Assembly: GCF_000759445.1 (NCBI RefSeq)
Contig: NZ_JRMB01000002.1
Location: 992,001-1,056,000, forward strand
Origin: Pseudomonas lutea
Lineage (GTDB): Bacteria > Pseudomonadota > Gammaproteobacteria > Pseudomonadales > Pseudomonadaceae
Direction of reading: 5' to 3'
Length of the DNA: 64,000 bases
Below, piece by piece: positions 25,054 to 34,899 of this stretch (position 1 is the first letter of the stretch; every line of letters starts with the position of its first letter). The position numbers were made by a program, and so were the translations under genes. The notes below the pieces were generated by a model. It made no database searches. It saw nothing but the letters and a program-made list of their open reading frames with translations, and was not told where the DNA came from.

Positions 25054-27318
25054 TTAGCCCTTGAGCTTGCGCAGATTGCCCAGCACCGACTCCAGCGCAC
25101 GGTCGAACAGCAAGGCATCGTCGAGGACGCGAATGGTGCCGCGACGAAATTCCACCGCCAGGCCCATGCGGGTTTTTTCCAGCACCTTCATGCCGGTGCG
25201 ATTGACGAAAACATAACGCCCGCTTGGTTCGACAATGGCCGCCAGCTTGCAGCGCAGCTTGTGGGATTCGTCTTCGTGAATCTCGACCCAACTGCCCAGA
25301 CGCAGCTTTTCGACCTGCATCAAGCCTTCATCGTCCGCAGGCAACTGCAGGGACGGCTCGCTCTGGATCTGCTCGCCGGGCCCAACGAGGATGATTTCTT
25401 CAACGACCGCCATCATCGCTGTGCCGTTCTCGGGCTCGATCTCCTCATCACTCGCTGCTTCCGCCGGCGCGCGCGGTACGTGGCTGAACGCCTGGACGTG
25501 CAGCACTTCGAGCTGGCTGAAGAATTCACTGGTGGCAAACGGGTCGAACGCAGCGCTGCTAAGGCCGTCGCGCAAGGATTTCAGCAACCCTGGCACCAAC
25601 TCAAGCAAACGCTGACGGGAATCCGGCTCATCGTGCGTCTCGACACTCCAGATCAGATCATCCATGGCCTGAAGGCCCGACTTCCATTCGACGGATTGAT
25701 CGCCGTGCTTCAGGCACGTCAGCAACAGCACCTTGCTCCAGGCTTCCTGCAACAGACGCACAACTACTTGAGGCAGGGTCTTGCCTAGCAGCCGATCGTT
25801 GAGCGCCTGTTGCACCCGCTGACGCGCCAGTTCGGCCAGGGCACGGCCTTGCTCAGCGTCGCGGGTGCGCTGCTCAAGCAGCTCGCTGCGACGACGCTCA
25901 TCGCTGGTGAATGCCAAAAAGTCCACCAGCAGCTCGGTGAAAATGGCCGGGTCGTCGACGAAATCGTGCAGCAGCCGCTGGACGATCTGATCGATGCGCG
26001 CGTAGAGCGAGTCCCGCTGGGTGTCGTCGCGGCCGCCCCAGCCCAGGGCTGCGGAGGCGATTTCATTGAGCAATCGGCGCGCAGGGTGACTGCCGCGGCT
26101 GAAAAAGCTTTTATCGATGACCGCGACCTTGAGCATCGGAATCTGCAGACGGCCAATCAATGCACGCAGCGAGCTCGGCAGGTTGCGGTCGTCGAGGATG
26201 AACTCGAACAGCATCGAGATGAGGTTGATGACGTCCTCATCCGTCGTACCAACGACGCGAAACTTCCCACTGCGCGCGCTGACCCGGCTGATCAACTGTT
26301 CAAGCTGAGCCCGCAGGTCAAAGTCATCGCTCTCTTCGGCTTTTGGCACGTACTGCTGCAAGTGCGACAGCAGACGCAGCAGATCCTGGCTCGAAATAGG
26401 CCGCGCATCACTGACGGATTCCGGCCGCGGCGTTAGATGGCCGCGGACATGGACGAGCAATTCCTGCAGAGCGGAGAACACGTCCTGAACGCTCTTGTCG
26501 AGATTTTCCGTGGCGTGAAGAATCGCGGCATTGTCGGCGCGCAAGGCCTCGCTCGAGGGCGGCGCACTGGTGGTGCGGTCAGTCGAGCGGCGCGACGGCA
26601 ACACTTTGAGTTCCGGCAATACACCTGCGGAAATTAACAACTGGTTGGCTTCCTCATAGAGCTGGTCGGCGTTGCTCAAGGCGTACTTCTCAAACAGCTT
26701 GAGAATGATCAGCTTCACCTTGATTTCAACGCCGAGACTGCGGCCGGCCTGCAGGAAATATTCACACATCAGCGTAGGACCCAACGGATTGGTCTCGTCG
26801 GTCAGCGGCTGGGGGATCAGTACGTTCAAACGCGTGGTCAGTTGACCGAGGGCGACGCCGTCGCGGCTCATGACCTTCACTACCATGGCGTCTACCGCCA
26901 CGGTACGTTCCAGATCATCATTGTGGACCAGCGCCAGTTTGTCGTAGGAAACGGGCTCGGGAAGCGAAGGCTCAGCGACTTCGTACTGACCCAGGCGCAG
27001 GAAGGCTTCAAAGAATTTGTCGAGGAAGTTGCGCTCGATGCTTTTGCGCTTCAAGCGCAGGTCGCGCATGGCTTCGAAAAAGATATTTTGCTCAGCGTTG
27101 TTACGCGCCCGGTCGGCCATCTCGAAAAGGGTGTCATCCGCATTATCGAACAGCGTTTGCAAGCTTTCCTTGAGCTGCTGAGCAGCTCGGTCACGCACTT
27201 GGAGCAGAACGACAGGCAGCCGGGCAAGGGGCGATGATCCCGGAGTTTCCGGACCTGCCTTAAGGGGCACCACCTTATTCCCGTCGTTCTGCATCAAGGA
27301 CTCCTTCACCGTCGACAC
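25054..27318 (-). CDS. DUF1631 protein with PilZ-like end
   Basis: The 754-residue protein belongs to DUF1631, which in P. aeruginosa lies at the same place between ampD and nadC. The N-terminal half is helical. The C-terminal 80 residues (LGSWVEIHEDE to VFVNRTGMKVLEKT) resemble a PilZ beta-barrel, but the canonical RxxxR and D/NxSxxG c-di-GMP motifs are not clear. No enzymatic motif is seen. It is divergent from nadC and probably has its own promoter in the 356-base gap. Confidence 0.82.
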   Translation of the reverse strand: MSTVKESLMQNDGNKVVPLKAGPETPGSSPLARLPVVLLQVRDRAAQQLKESLQTLFDNADDTLFEMADRARNNAEQNIFFEAMRDLRLKRKSIERNFLDKFFEAFLRLGQYEVAEPSLPEPVSYDKLALVHNDDLERTVAVDAMVVKVMSRDGVALGQLTTRLNVLIPQPLTDETNPLGPTLMCEYFLQAGRSLGVEIKVKLIILKLFEKYALSNADQLYEEANQLLISAGVLPELKVLPSRRSTDRTTSAPPSSEALRADNAAILHATENLDKSVQDVFSALQELLVHVRGHLTPRPESVSDARPISSQDLLRLLSHLQQYVPKAEESDDFDLRAQLEQLISRVSARSGKFRVVGTTDEDVINLISMLFEFILDDRNLPSSLRALIGRLQIPMLKVAVIDKSFFSRGSHPARRLLNEIASAALGWGGRDDTQRDSLYARIDQIVQRLLHDFVDDPAIFTELLVDFLAFTSDERRRSELLEQRTRDAEQGRALAELARQRVQQALNDRLLGKTLPQVVVRLLQEAWSKVLLLTCLKHGDQSVEWKSGLQAMDDLIWSVETHDEPDSRQRLLELVPGLLKSLRDGLSSAAFDPFATSEFFSQLEVLHVQAFSHVPRAPAEAASDEEIEPENGTAMMAVVEEIILVGPGEQIQSEPSLQLPADDEGLMQVEKLRLGSWVEIHEDESHKLRCKLAAIVEPSGRYVFVNRTGMKVLEKTRMGLAVEFRRGTIRVLDDALLFDRALESVLGNLRKLKG

Positions 27319-27674
27319 ACCGCTCCACCAACAGCCACACTCCGCAGCGAATGAAGACTCGACTCCATTCGAACGGATCTCGAAATTTTATCCCTGGGGA
27401 TGTTGCAGGCTAACGTCAACGCTATGACGTCAATTACAAGGCGAAGTATCGGGTAAATCTGTGCCGCTCGCCAGCGGACTCTTCGCCTTGATTAGAATAA
27501 TAGAAGGCGGCGAAGCGACTTGTGGTGCGATAGACCACGAAAAACTCATTCTGTCGCACCAGAGGTGAAAAAACCGACAAAGTGCAGTTAATCCATCCGT
27601 CCGAACACTTGCCGCGCGTAGGTTAGTACAGGTCTCTGCCTTATACTCCGGCCACTTAGTCCGTGGAGCCTGAT
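27319..27674. promoter_or_regulatory. Divergent promoter region, DUF1631/nadC
   Basis: No gene is supported in these 356 bases. A TATACT box at 27642-27647, 28 bases before the nadC ATG, could be its -10 element, but a matching -35 is not evident. Confidence 0.4.
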
Positions 27675-28523
27675 ATGCCAAACCTACGCCTGGAAGCCCT
27701 CACCGCAGAAATCGACGCCAATGTACGGCGTGCGTTACTGGAGGATGTAGGCAGTGGCGACATCACGGCGCAGCTGATTCCGGCCGAGCGCCTGGCTAAG
27801 GCGACTGTCATATCTCGCGACGCCGCCGTCATTGCCGGCACCGCGTGGGTGGATGCGGTTTTCCGTCAGCTGGACCCGCGCGTTGCCGTGCATTGGCAGG
27901 TTATTGATGGCGATCGCGTTCAGCCCAACCAGCCACTGTTCCGCCTCGAAGGCCCTGCCCGCTCCCTGCTAACCGGAGAACGCAGCGCGCTCAACTTCCT
28001 GCAACTGCTTTCCGGTGTTGCCACCCGCGCCCGCTATTACGCCGACAAGGTCGCTGACACACAAGTCAAACTGCTCGACACCCGGAAAACCCTGCCCGGC
28101 CTGAGGATTGCGCAGAAGTACGCCGTTGCTTGCGGCGGTTGCCATAACCACCGCATCGGGTTGTACGACGCTTTCCTGATCAAGGAAAACCACATCGCGG
28201 CGTGCGGCGGAATCGCCAACGCAATCGACGCCGCGCACAAAATCGCGCCGGGCAAACCGGTTGAGGTGGAAGTCGAAAATCTAGACGAACTCAAACAGGC
28301 GCTCGAAGGCGGTGCCGACATCATCATGCTCGACGAATTGAGTCTGGATGACATGCGTGAAGCCGTGCGCCTGACCGCCGGCCGCGCCAAGCTCGAAGCC
28401 AGCGGCGGCGTGACCGACGCAACCCTGCTCGCCATCGCCGAAACCGGCGTCGATTACATATCCATCGGCACACTGACCAAAGACGTCAAAGCGGTGGACC
28501 TGTCGATGCGCCTGAGCGCCTGA
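27675..28523 (+). CDS. nadC: Quinolinate phosphoribosyltransferase
   Basis: The 282-residue enzyme converts quinolinate and PRPP to nicotinate mononucleotide in de novo NAD synthesis. Diagnostic stretches are [40 protein letters not shown] and IKENHI. The C-terminal barrel has LEASGGV and [10 protein letters not shown]. The ATG at 27675 follows GGAG. It lies between DUF1631 and tRNA-Thr as in P. aeruginosa. Confidence 0.97.
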   Translation: MPNLRLEALTAEIDANVRRALLEDVGSGDITAQLIPAERLAKATVISRDAAVIAGTAWVDAVFRQLDPRVAVHWQVIDGDRVQPNQPLFRLEGPARSLLTGERSALNFLQLLSGVATRARYYADKVADTQVKLLDTRKTLPGLRIAQKYAVACGGCHNHRIGLYDAFLIKENHIAACGGIANAIDAAHKIAPGKPVEVEVENLDELKQALEGGADIIMLDELSLDDMREAVRLTAGRAKLEASGGVTDATLLAIAETGVDYISIGTLTKDVKAVDLSMRLSA

Positions 28524-28600
28524 GATCGGCCCAACGTCTTAAAGGTTGAACTGCGACGACTGCCCGGGCTCTGCTTGTTATCACCACAAGGAGAACGGGC

Positions 28601-28831
28601 ATGAACTGTTATCTGTGCCAGACAGAAGCCGAACAGCGCGAATCAACCCAGAGCGGTCAGGTTGTTGTGTGCCGAGACTGCGGCGAGTACCTGATTTCTG
28701 ACGTTGTGCTCAGGCAGCTTGAGTCGCGGCCGCTGAATTTCTCGAAAATGCGCGATGACCTGCATCGTCAGCGGCAGTACAACGCCACTTCGATGGCGCA
28801 GGTTAACAGCGAGACGGCGATCTGGGCTTAA
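28601..28831 (+). CDS. Small zinc-ribbon-like protein
   Basis: The 76-residue protein has Cys3-x2-Cys6 and Cys24-x2-Cys27 pairs, which suggests one zinc site. The C-terminal half is helical and charged. AAGGAGAA precedes the ATG at good spacing. The function is unknown. Confidence 0.72.
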   Translation: MNCYLCQTEAEQRESTQSGQVVVCRDCGEYLISDVVLRQLESRPLNFSKMRDDLHRQRQYNATSMAQVNSETAIWA

Positions 28832-28880
28832 GGAGTTTGGGCTTGGGTTGATTTGGTTTGAGACGTGTTAGGAGATGACG

Positions 28881-29009
28881 ATGGCTGACGAAAAGAAATC
28901 GGAAGAGAAAGAACAACCTGAGAAGGATGTGCCGGCGCATTCGACCGAGGAAGAGAAGGAGCGGCTGAAGGATTTCAACAAGGACGGGATTCCGCCTGGG
29001 GTTTGGTGA
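28881..29009 (+). CDS. Very small charged protein, 42 residues
   Basis: The frame begins at the second of two ATGs. GGAG at 28871-28874 sits six bases before it. The product is Lys/Glu-rich, begins MADEKKSEEKEQP and ends FNKDGIPPGVW, and is probably disordered. A strong terminator follows at 29036-29070, which supports expression. Short proteins with a similar end are, from memory, present in other Pseudomonas. Confidence 0.6.
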   Translation: MADEKKSEEKEQPEKDVPAHSTEEEKERLKDFNKDGIPPGVW

Positions 29010-29035
29010 CTGGCCGATTGCCGCATTGCTGGATA

Positions 29036-29070
29036 CGAAAAAAGCCCGGTCTTGAGGACCGGGCTTTTTG
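29036..29070. terminator. Bidirectional terminator, nadC side/tRNA-Thr
   Basis: AAAGCCCGGTC and GACCGGGCTTT pair around a short TTGAG loop. A and T runs flank both sides, so it can serve both the rightward small gene and the leftward tRNA. Confidence 0.85.
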
Positions 29071-29076
29071 TGTTTC

Positions 29077-29152
29077 TGGTGCCGAAAATAGGAATCGAAC
29101 CTACGACCTTCGCGTTACGAGTGCGCTGCTCTACCGACTGAGCTATTTCGGC
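29077..29152 (-). tRNA. tRNA-Thr (CGT)
   Basis: The 76-base gene folds into a full cloverleaf. It has acceptor GCCGAAA/TTTCGGC, D-arm AGCTCAGTCGGTAGAGC, anticodon loop CTCGTAA (anticodon CGT, reading ACG), T-arm GGTTCGATTCC and an encoded CCA. P. aeruginosa also carries a tRNA-Thr between nadC and pilA. Confidence 0.96.
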
Positions 29153-29231
29153 GGTGGTCCTTGACCCTTGGCCTTAGAAAGTCAGCATAGAACGTGTCTT
29201 CACGTTAAACGGACCCTGACCGAAGCTAAAT

Positions 29232-29651
29232 TCACTTACAGCTCGTTGGCCGATACTGGGCGTCAACGGTGCCCCCGCAAGTCCAGACGAGGGTACCCGT
29301 TGCGGAAGCAGCCGGGGCCAGAGTGATTGTTTTCTTCTGTATTGCCGTGTTGGCGTTGGTTTCATTAGCCGTTGCGGTGACAACCCCATCGGTGCCAACT
29401 GCTACGGACGCGGTGTACTTTCCAGTAGCGCCGGTGTAGTTCGCGGCGGTGTTGCTCGCGGGCAATGCGCCGCTGCTTTGATAAACTTCGGTAACTGGAA
29501 CTTTAGCCCCATCCGCCAATGACATAAGCTCGGTCACTTGGGCGCGAATTGTGTAGTTTTGGTAAGCCGGGAGCGCAACCGCAGCCAAAATCCCGACAAT
29601 CGCAACAACGATCATCAACTCAATCAGGGTAAAACCTTTCTGTGCGTTCAT
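29232..29651 (-). CDS. pilA: Major type IV pilin PilA
   Basis: The 139-residue prepilin has a six-residue leader ending in Lys-Gly, then the N-methylated Phe helix [20 protein letters not shown] with Glu5. Two Cys near the end (WTCGG and TSCK) should form the D-region disulfide. PilD, encoded 3 kb away, would cleave and methylate it. The ATG at 29651 is right for the short leader. It is divergent from pilB and carries an RpoN-type promoter. Confidence 0.95.
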   Translation of the reverse strand: MNAQKGFTLIELMIVVAIVGILAAVALPAYQNYTIRAQVTELMSLADGAKVPVTEVYQSSGALPASNTAANYTGATGKYTASVAVGTDGVVTATANETNANTAIQKKTITLAPAASATGTLVWTCGGTVDAQYRPTSCK

Positions 29652-29696
29652 TGCTACTACTCCAAGCGTCAATTAGGTGTTGCTCGGATATCTCAA

Positions 29697-29712
29697 AGCA
29701 CAGTGCGTGCCA
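29697..29712 (-). promoter_or_regulatory. RpoN (sigma-54) promoter of pilA
   Basis: The minus strand reads TGGCACGCACTGTGCT. The -24 GG and -12 GC are separated by exactly 10 bases, as required. Transcription would begin near 29686, giving a leader of about 35 bases. PilR, encoded at 55913-57253, is the expected activator. Confidence 0.8.
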
Positions 29713-29873
29713 GCTTTTAAAGCGCTGCGTTTAACCCAAAGCTGTGTCCTGTGCATGGCGACCAAGCTATAGCTACGCACAAAGTGACATTTTTGGTCAC
29801 CTACATTCCGACCATTTGGCAGCACACTCCGACTAGGCTATAAACGCAGTAATGTTTGTATTTGGTGGCTGTA

Positions 29874-31568
29874 ATGACTGATGTCGTCCTAACTGGTTTG
29901 GCGAAACAACTCGTTGTCGCTGAGTTGCTCACTGAGAAAGCTGCCCAAACGGCCCACGAACAAGCGCGTCGTGACAAGGTTTCCCTGGTACATCACCTGG
30001 TCGAAAACAAGGTGCTTAAAAGCATCACATTGGCCGAAATCGCGTCAGACCAATTTGGTATACCTTTCCTCGATCTCAGCGCGCTAGAGAAGGAAAACCA
30101 GCCCAAAGGATTGATAAGCGAGAAGTTAATACGTCAGCATTGCGCGCTGCCGCTCTGGCGTCGGGGCAATAAGCTGTTCGTAGGGATATCTGACCCGACC
30201 AACCATCAGGCTATAACCGACATTCAGTTCAGCACTGGGCTGACGACCGAAGCAATTTTGGTTGAGGACGACAAGCTCACCATCGCCATAGACAAGTTTT
30301 TCGACAGCCATTCAGGCATGGGCGATTTAGCCGACGTCGATCTTGGACTTGAAATCGAAGCAGTCGATGAGGCCAAGGAAAAAGCCATCGGCGGTCATGA
30401 TTCCGATGACGCGCCTGTGGTTCGCTTTGTGAATAAAATGCTCATGGACGCCATCCGTCTCGGGTCATCCGATCTACATTTCGAGCCCTACGAGAAAATC
30501 TTCCGAGTGCGACTCCGTACTGATGGCATTCTTCACGAGGTAGCGAAACCGCCTATTCACTTGGCTGGGCGGATCGCAGCACGCCTAAAGGTTATGGCGA
30601 GCCTCGATATTTCGGAGCGTCGTAAACCTCAGGACGGCCGCATCAAACTAAGGATTTCGAAAAACCGCGCCATCGACTTCCGGGTCAATACGCTACCCAC
30701 TTTGTGGGGCGAAAAAATCGTAATGCGAATTCTAGACCCAACGAGCGCGCAGATGGGTATCGACGCTCTCGGGTATGAGCCGGAGCAGAAAGCGCTATAC
30801 CTAGAAGCTCTTCGCCAACCTCAAGGCATGATCCTTGTGACCGGCCCTACCGGCTCGGGCAAAACGGTATCGCTTTATACCGGACTGAATATTCTCAACA
30901 CCGTGGACATCAATATTTCGACTGCCGAAGACCCAGTAGAGATCAATCTCGAAGGTATCAACCAGGTCAACGTCAATCCGCGTCAGGGAATGGACTTCTC
31001 TCAGGCGTTGCGGGCGTTTTTGCGTCAGGACCCTGACGTAATCATGGTCGGTGAGATTCGAGACCTGGAGACTGCCGAAATTGCGATTAAGGCATCCCAA
31101 ACCGGCCACATGGTGTTGTCCACGCTGCACACTAACAGCGCCGCAGAGACCCTGACGCGGCTGCACCATATGGGCGTAGCGGCTTTCAACATCGCAACAG
31201 CGATAAACCTGATCATTGCCCAACGTCTCGCGCGGAAGCTGTGCGCTCACTGCAAGAAAGCCGTGGAGATTCCGCGGGAGACATTGATTGCAGAAGGTTT
31301 CCCCGAGTCACAAATCGGCTCGTTCCAGCTTTACTCCCCAATGGGGTGCGAGCACTGCAACAGCGGCTACAAGGGCCGAGTAGGTATCTACGAGGTGGTG
31401 AAGAGCACACCAGCGCTGGAGCGCATCATTATGGAGGAAGGTAATTCAATCCAGATTTCCGAGCAGATGCGCAAAGACGGCTTTAACGATCTGCGCACAT
31501 CGGGCCTGATGAAGGCTATGCAGGGCGTGACCAGCCTCGAAGAAATAAACAGGGTGACCAAGGATTAA
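29874..31568 (+). CDS. pilB: PilB, type IV pilus extension ATPase
   Basis: The 564-residue hexameric ATPase drives pilus assembly from the cytoplasm. It has N-terminal GspE-type domains, Walker A GPTGSGKT (324-331), an Asp box and Walker B region (QDPDVIMVGEIRD), a His box (STLHTNSAAETLTRL) and a four-Cys zinc site (Cys457, 460, 492, 495). The ATG at 29874 fits the usual length. A TTG at 29856 would add only six residues. It is followed two bases later by pilC. Confidence 0.97.
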   Translation: MTDVVLTGLAKQLVVAELLTEKAAQTAHEQARRDKVSLVHHLVENKVLKSITLAEIASDQFGIPFLDLSALEKENQPKGLISEKLIRQHCALPLWRRGNKLFVGISDPTNHQAITDIQFSTGLTTEAILVEDDKLTIAIDKFFDSHSGMGDLADVDLGLEIEAVDEAKEKAIGGHDSDDAPVVRFVNKMLMDAIRLGSSDLHFEPYEKIFRVRLRTDGILHEVAKPPIHLAGRIAARLKVMASLDISERRKPQDGRIKLRISKNRAIDFRVNTLPTLWGEKIVMRILDPTSAQMGIDALGYEPEQKALYLEALRQPQGMILVTGPTGSGKTVSLYTGLNILNTVDINISTAEDPVEINLEGINQVNVNPRQGMDFSQALRAFLRQDPDVIMVGEIRDLETAEIAIKASQTGHMVLSTLHTNSAAETLTRLHHMGVAAFNIATAINLIIAQRLARKLCAHCKKAVEIPRETLIAEGFPESQIGSFQLYSPMGCEHCNSGYKGRVGIYEVVKSTPALERIIMEEGNSIQISEQMRKDGFNDLRTSGLMKAMQGVTSLEEINRVTKD

Positions 31569-31570
31569 GC

Positions 31571-32788
31571 ATGGCGACCAAAGCAGTCAAAGTCAGCGTC
31601 TATGCTTGGGAAGGGGTAGATAAAAAAGGGACGAAGCTCACTGGCGAAATCAACGGGCATAACCCTGCCCTAGTGAAAGCTCAGCTACGTAAGCAGGGAA
31701 TCAACCCGACTAAAGTTCGTAAGAAGTCGGTGTCCATCTTCGGCAAGGGCAAGAAAATCAAGCCACTGGACATCGCATTCTTCAGCCGTCAGATGGCGAC
31801 AATGATGAAGGCAGGTGTACCTCTGCTGCAGTCTTTCGACATCATCAGCGAAGGCCACGAAAACCCCAATATGCGAAAGCTTGTGGACGACATTAAGCAG
31901 GAGGTCGCTGCCGGGCATAGCTTCGCGACGGCCCTACGCCAGAAACCACTGTATTTCGACGATCTTTTCTGCAATTTGGTGGACGCGGGCGAGCAGGCTG
32001 GGGCCCTCGAAGCCTTGCTGGACCGTGTCGCAACATACAAGGAAAAAACCGAATCGCTGAAGGCGAAAATCAAAAAAGCGATGACCTATCCAATCGCTGT
32101 GGTCGTCGTAGCATTCGTTGTAACAGGCATTCTTCTCCTCAAAGTCGTACCCCAGTTTCAAAGTATTTTCGAAGGCTTCGGTGCGAAGCTTCCCGCATTT
32201 ACGGTGATGGTGATTGGGCTCTCCCAAATCGTTCAGGATTACTGGTGGATATTGCTCGCAGGGATCGCTTTGGGCATTTTTCTATTTCGCCGAGCGTATA
32301 GAAATTCGGAGAAATTCAGAAATGGACTGGACCGAGCGCTTTTAAAGGTTCCTGTGGTCGGCCCGTTGCTCTACAAATCTGCAGTGGCCCGCTACGCGCG
32401 AACCTTATCCACAACCTTCGCCGCTGGCGTTCCTCTGGTTGAGGCGCTGGATTCAGTTGCGGGCGCGACTGGCAACGTCGTCTTCAAGAACGCGGTCAAC
32501 AAGGTCAAGCAGGACGTTTCCACAGGCATGCAGCTTAATTTCTCGATGCGCAGCACCGGGGTATTCCCAATGCTCGCGGTTCAGATGACCGCCATCGGTG
32601 AAGAGTCAGGCGCACTCGATTCAATGCTGGATAAAGTTGCGACGTATTACGAAGATGAAGTCGACAACATGGTTGATAGTCTTACCGCTTTGATGGAACC
32701 AATGATCATGGCTGTGCTTGGCGTGATCGTCGGCGGGCTCGTCATCGCTATGTACCTCCCCATCTTCCAGCTCGGAAACGCCGTCTAA
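31571..32788 (+). CDS. pilC: PilC, inner-membrane platform protein
   Basis: The 405-residue GspF-family protein has two repeated cytoplasmic domains (each with FSRQMATMMKAGVPL-like or YARTLSTTFAAGVPL text) and three membrane segments near residues 175, 225 and 380. It couples PilB to the pilin pool in the membrane. It is tightly packed between pilB and pilD. Confidence 0.97.
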   Translation: MATKAVKVSVYAWEGVDKKGTKLTGEINGHNPALVKAQLRKQGINPTKVRKKSVSIFGKGKKIKPLDIAFFSRQMATMMKAGVPLLQSFDIISEGHENPNMRKLVDDIKQEVAAGHSFATALRQKPLYFDDLFCNLVDAGEQAGALEALLDRVATYKEKTESLKAKIKKAMTYPIAVVVVAFVVTGILLLKVVPQFQSIFEGFGAKLPAFTVMVIGLSQIVQDYWWILLAGIALGIFLFRRAYRNSEKFRNGLDRALLKVPVVGPLLYKSAVARYARTLSTTFAAGVPLVEALDSVAGATGNVVFKNAVNKVKQDVSTGMQLNFSMRSTGVFPMLAVQMTAIGEESGALDSMLDKVATYYEDEVDNMVDSLTALMEPMIMAVLGVIVGGLVIAMYLPIFQLGNAV

Positions 32789-32790
32789 TC

Positions 32791-33663
32791 ATGCCCCTCC
32801 TCGACTTCCTGGCCAGCTCTCCGCTGGCCTTTGTTCTATGCACGCTCATCTTGGGCCTGCTCGTCGGCAGTTTCCTAAACGTCGTTGTCTACCGTCTCCC
32901 AAAAATGATGATCCGCGACTGGAAAATCCAGTCGCGCGAAATGCTCGAACTCCCCCCAGAGCCGCAACCAGAAACCTTCAACCTGATCCTCCCTCACTCG
33001 CGCTGTCCGCACTGCTCTCACAAAATCCGAGCATGGGAAAACATTCCGGTCGTGAGTTATCTGTTCCTCGGCGGTAAGTGTTCCCAGTGCAAAGCCCCCA
33101 TCAGCAAGCGCTACCCGCTCGTTGAGTTATCGTGCGGCTTACTCTCGGCCTTCATCGCTTGGCATTTCGGTTTCGGCTGGGAGGCGGGGGCGATGCTGGT
33201 GCTGACGTGGGGTTTGTTGGCGATGAGCCTGATCGACGCCGATCATCAGCTGTTGCCGGACGCTATTGTCTTGCCTCTCCTGTGGCTGGGGTTGATCGTC
33301 AATTCGTTTGGGCTGTTCGCTTCGCTGACCGATGCGCTGTGGGGCGCGGTCGCGGGTTATTTGGTGTTGTGGTGCGTGTTCTGGCTGTTCAAGCTGGTCA
33401 CCGGCAAGGAAGGCATGGGCTACGGTGACTTCAAGTTGCTGGCTATGTTGGGCGCCTGGGGCGGGTGGCAAATTTTGCCGCTGACGATCCTTTTGTCGTC
33501 GATTGTCGGGGCGGTTTTAGGGCTGATTCTGCTGCGTTTGCGCAATGTTGAGACCAGCACGCCGATCCCCTTCGGTCCTTATCTGGCACTTGCGGGGTGG
33601 ATCGCGTTGCTCTGGGGTGATCAAATAACCACTTCGTATTTGCAGATCGCCGGCTTCAGATGA
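32791..33663 (+). CDS. pilD: PilD, prepilin peptidase and methylase
   Basis: The 290-residue membrane aspartyl protease cleaves and N-methylates type IV prepilins and type II pseudopilins. It has the cytoplasmic zinc site Cys72, Cys75, Cys97, Cys100 and catalytic Asp149 (SLIDADHQ) and Asp213 (GMGYGDFK). It serves PilA and the minor pilins at 58.4-64 kb. Its stop overlaps the coaE start by ATGA. Confidence 0.97.
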   Translation: MPLLDFLASSPLAFVLCTLILGLLVGSFLNVVVYRLPKMMIRDWKIQSREMLELPPEPQPETFNLILPHSRCPHCSHKIRAWENIPVVSYLFLGGKCSQCKAPISKRYPLVELSCGLLSAFIAWHFGFGWEAGAMLVLTWGLLAMSLIDADHQLLPDAIVLPLLWLGLIVNSFGLFASLTDALWGAVAGYLVLWCVFWLFKLVTGKEGMGYGDFKLLAMLGAWGGWQILPLTILLSSIVGAVLGLILLRLRNVETSTPIPFGPYLALAGWIALLWGDQITTSYLQIAGFR

Positions 33664-34280
33664 CCTCTCCTGTTTCAAAATCCTGGATCCTCGGCCTCAC
33701 TGGCGGTATTGGCAGCGGCAAGAGTGCGGCTGCCCAGTGCTTCGCTGATCTGGGCGTGCATTTAGTCGACGCTGACGACGCTGCTCGCTGGGTGGTTGAA
33801 CCTGGGCGCCCCGCGCTTGCACAGATCGCAGAGCATTTTGGCGCAGGCGTGCTGCAAGCGGATGGGACTCTGAATCGCTCGGCCTTGCGTGAGCTGATTT
33901 TCAAGGATCCGCAGCAGCGGGTCTGGCTTGAGGGTTTGCTTCATCCGTTGATCCGCGAGGAAATCCGTCAGTACCTGGCGCGCGCGGAATCGGCTTACGC
34001 GATTCTGGTGTCGCCGTTGTTGCTGGAGACTTCTCAGCACCAGATGGTGCAGCGGGTGTTGGTGATTGATGTGCCGGAATCGGTGCAGATCGAGCGCACG
34101 GTGATGCGCGACAAGACCAACGAAGAGCAGGTCCGTGCGATTCTCAAGGCACAGGCCAGTCGCGAGGAACGCTTGAGTCGGGCCGATGACGTGATCGTCA
34201 ATGACCGTGACCCGGCCTGGCTCAAAAGCGAGGTCGAGCGCTTGCATCACTTTTATTTAACTTTGCGTGGAGGCCAATGA
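33660..34280 (+). CDS. coaE: Dephospho-CoA kinase
   Basis: The 206-residue kinase performs the last step of coenzyme A synthesis. It has the P-loop GGIGSGKS (15-22), the [10 protein letters not shown] segment that binds the substrate, and a lid region with the basic [11 protein letters not shown]. It overlaps pilD and yacG at both ends, the usual gamma-proteobacterial arrangement. Confidence 0.96.
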   Translation: MTSPVSKSWILGLTGGIGSGKSAAAQCFADLGVHLVDADDAARWVVEPGRPALAQIAEHFGAGVLQADGTLNRSALRELIFKDPQQRVWLEGLLHPLIREEIRQYLARAESAYAILVSPLLLETSQHQMVQRVLVIDVPESVQIERTVMRDKTNEEQVRAILKAQASREERLSRADDVIVNDRDPAWLKSEVERLHHFYLTLRGGQ

Positions 34281-34483
34281 TGAGCCAACCAATGACCGTC
34301 AATTGCCCAACCTGCGGAGCGCCTGTGGAATGGACGCCGGAGAGTAAGTTTCGGCCGTTCTGTTCGGACCGTTGCAAGTTGATTGACCTGGGGGCGTGGG
34401 CATCTGAAGAGCATGCCATTCCGGTGGCGCCGGATGCGGAGGATGAATTGTTTTCGGGTGATTTGGATCCTCGGCAGCATTGA
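34277..34483 (+). CDS. yacG: YacG, zinc-ribbon DNA gyrase inhibitor
   Basis: The 68-residue protein has the four-Cys zinc ribbon of YacG (Cys10, Cys13, Cys29, Cys33, in [10 protein letters not shown] and [12 protein letters not shown]) and an acidic tail. YacG binds GyrB and inhibits gyrase in E. coli. Two ATGs occur in tandem (34277 and 34280). The first overlaps the coaE stop and the second has better spacing from GGAGG. Confidence 0.95.
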   Translation: MMSQPMTVNCPTCGAPVEWTPESKFRPFCSDRCKLIDLGAWASEEHAIPVAPDAEDELFSGDLDPRQH

Positions 34484-34499
34484 TCTGCCTCGCGCGTCG

Positions 34500-34816
34500 G
34501 TCTGACGCCGAGCTGTGGGAGCGCGCTTGCCCGCGATGGCGGTGGGTCAGGTTAGACGATGCTGGATGTGCCATTTTTCGCGGGCAAGCTCGCTCCTACA
34601 ATTAAGCGCTGATCAATCTCGCATTACCGTCTGACGCCGACCTGTAGGAGCGCGCCTGCCCGCGATGGCGGTGGGTCAGGTTAGACGATGCTGGATGTGC
34701 CATTTTTCGCGGGCAAGCGCGCTCCTACAATTAAGCGCTGATCAATCTCGCATTACCGTCTGACGCCGACCTGTAGGAGCGCGCTTGCCCGCGATGGCGG
34801 TGGGTCAGGTTATGCG
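34500..34816. repeat. 129-bp tandem repeat built on REP pairs
   Basis: Units begin at 34500, 34629 and 34758 with gtctgacgccga. The first two are nearly identical and the third is cut after about 55 bases. Each full unit contains two inverted REP arms (gtaggagcgcgc...tgcccgcga and tcgcgggcaagc...gctccta) plus a shared spacer. It lies between yacG and the hydrolase terminator. Confidence 0.92.
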
Positions 34817-34849
34817 ATGCTTCTGGTCCCGGGTACAACGCACAGACGC

Positions 34850-34888
34850 CAAAAAAGCTTCGCGACAATCATCGCGAAGCTTTTTTGT
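34850..34888. terminator. Strong terminator of the YcaC-like gene
   Basis: A perfect stem AAAAAAGCTTCGCGA/TCGCGAAGCTTTTTT surrounds a six-base loop, so it can act in both directions. It follows the minus-strand hydrolase gene. Confidence 0.88.
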
Positions 34889-34899
34889 AAGGCGTGGGT

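Noticed and set aside
24796..25788. A 330-codon + strand frame across ampD and the DUF1631 gene
   Set aside because: It spans two genes on the other strand and shows no domain or start signal.
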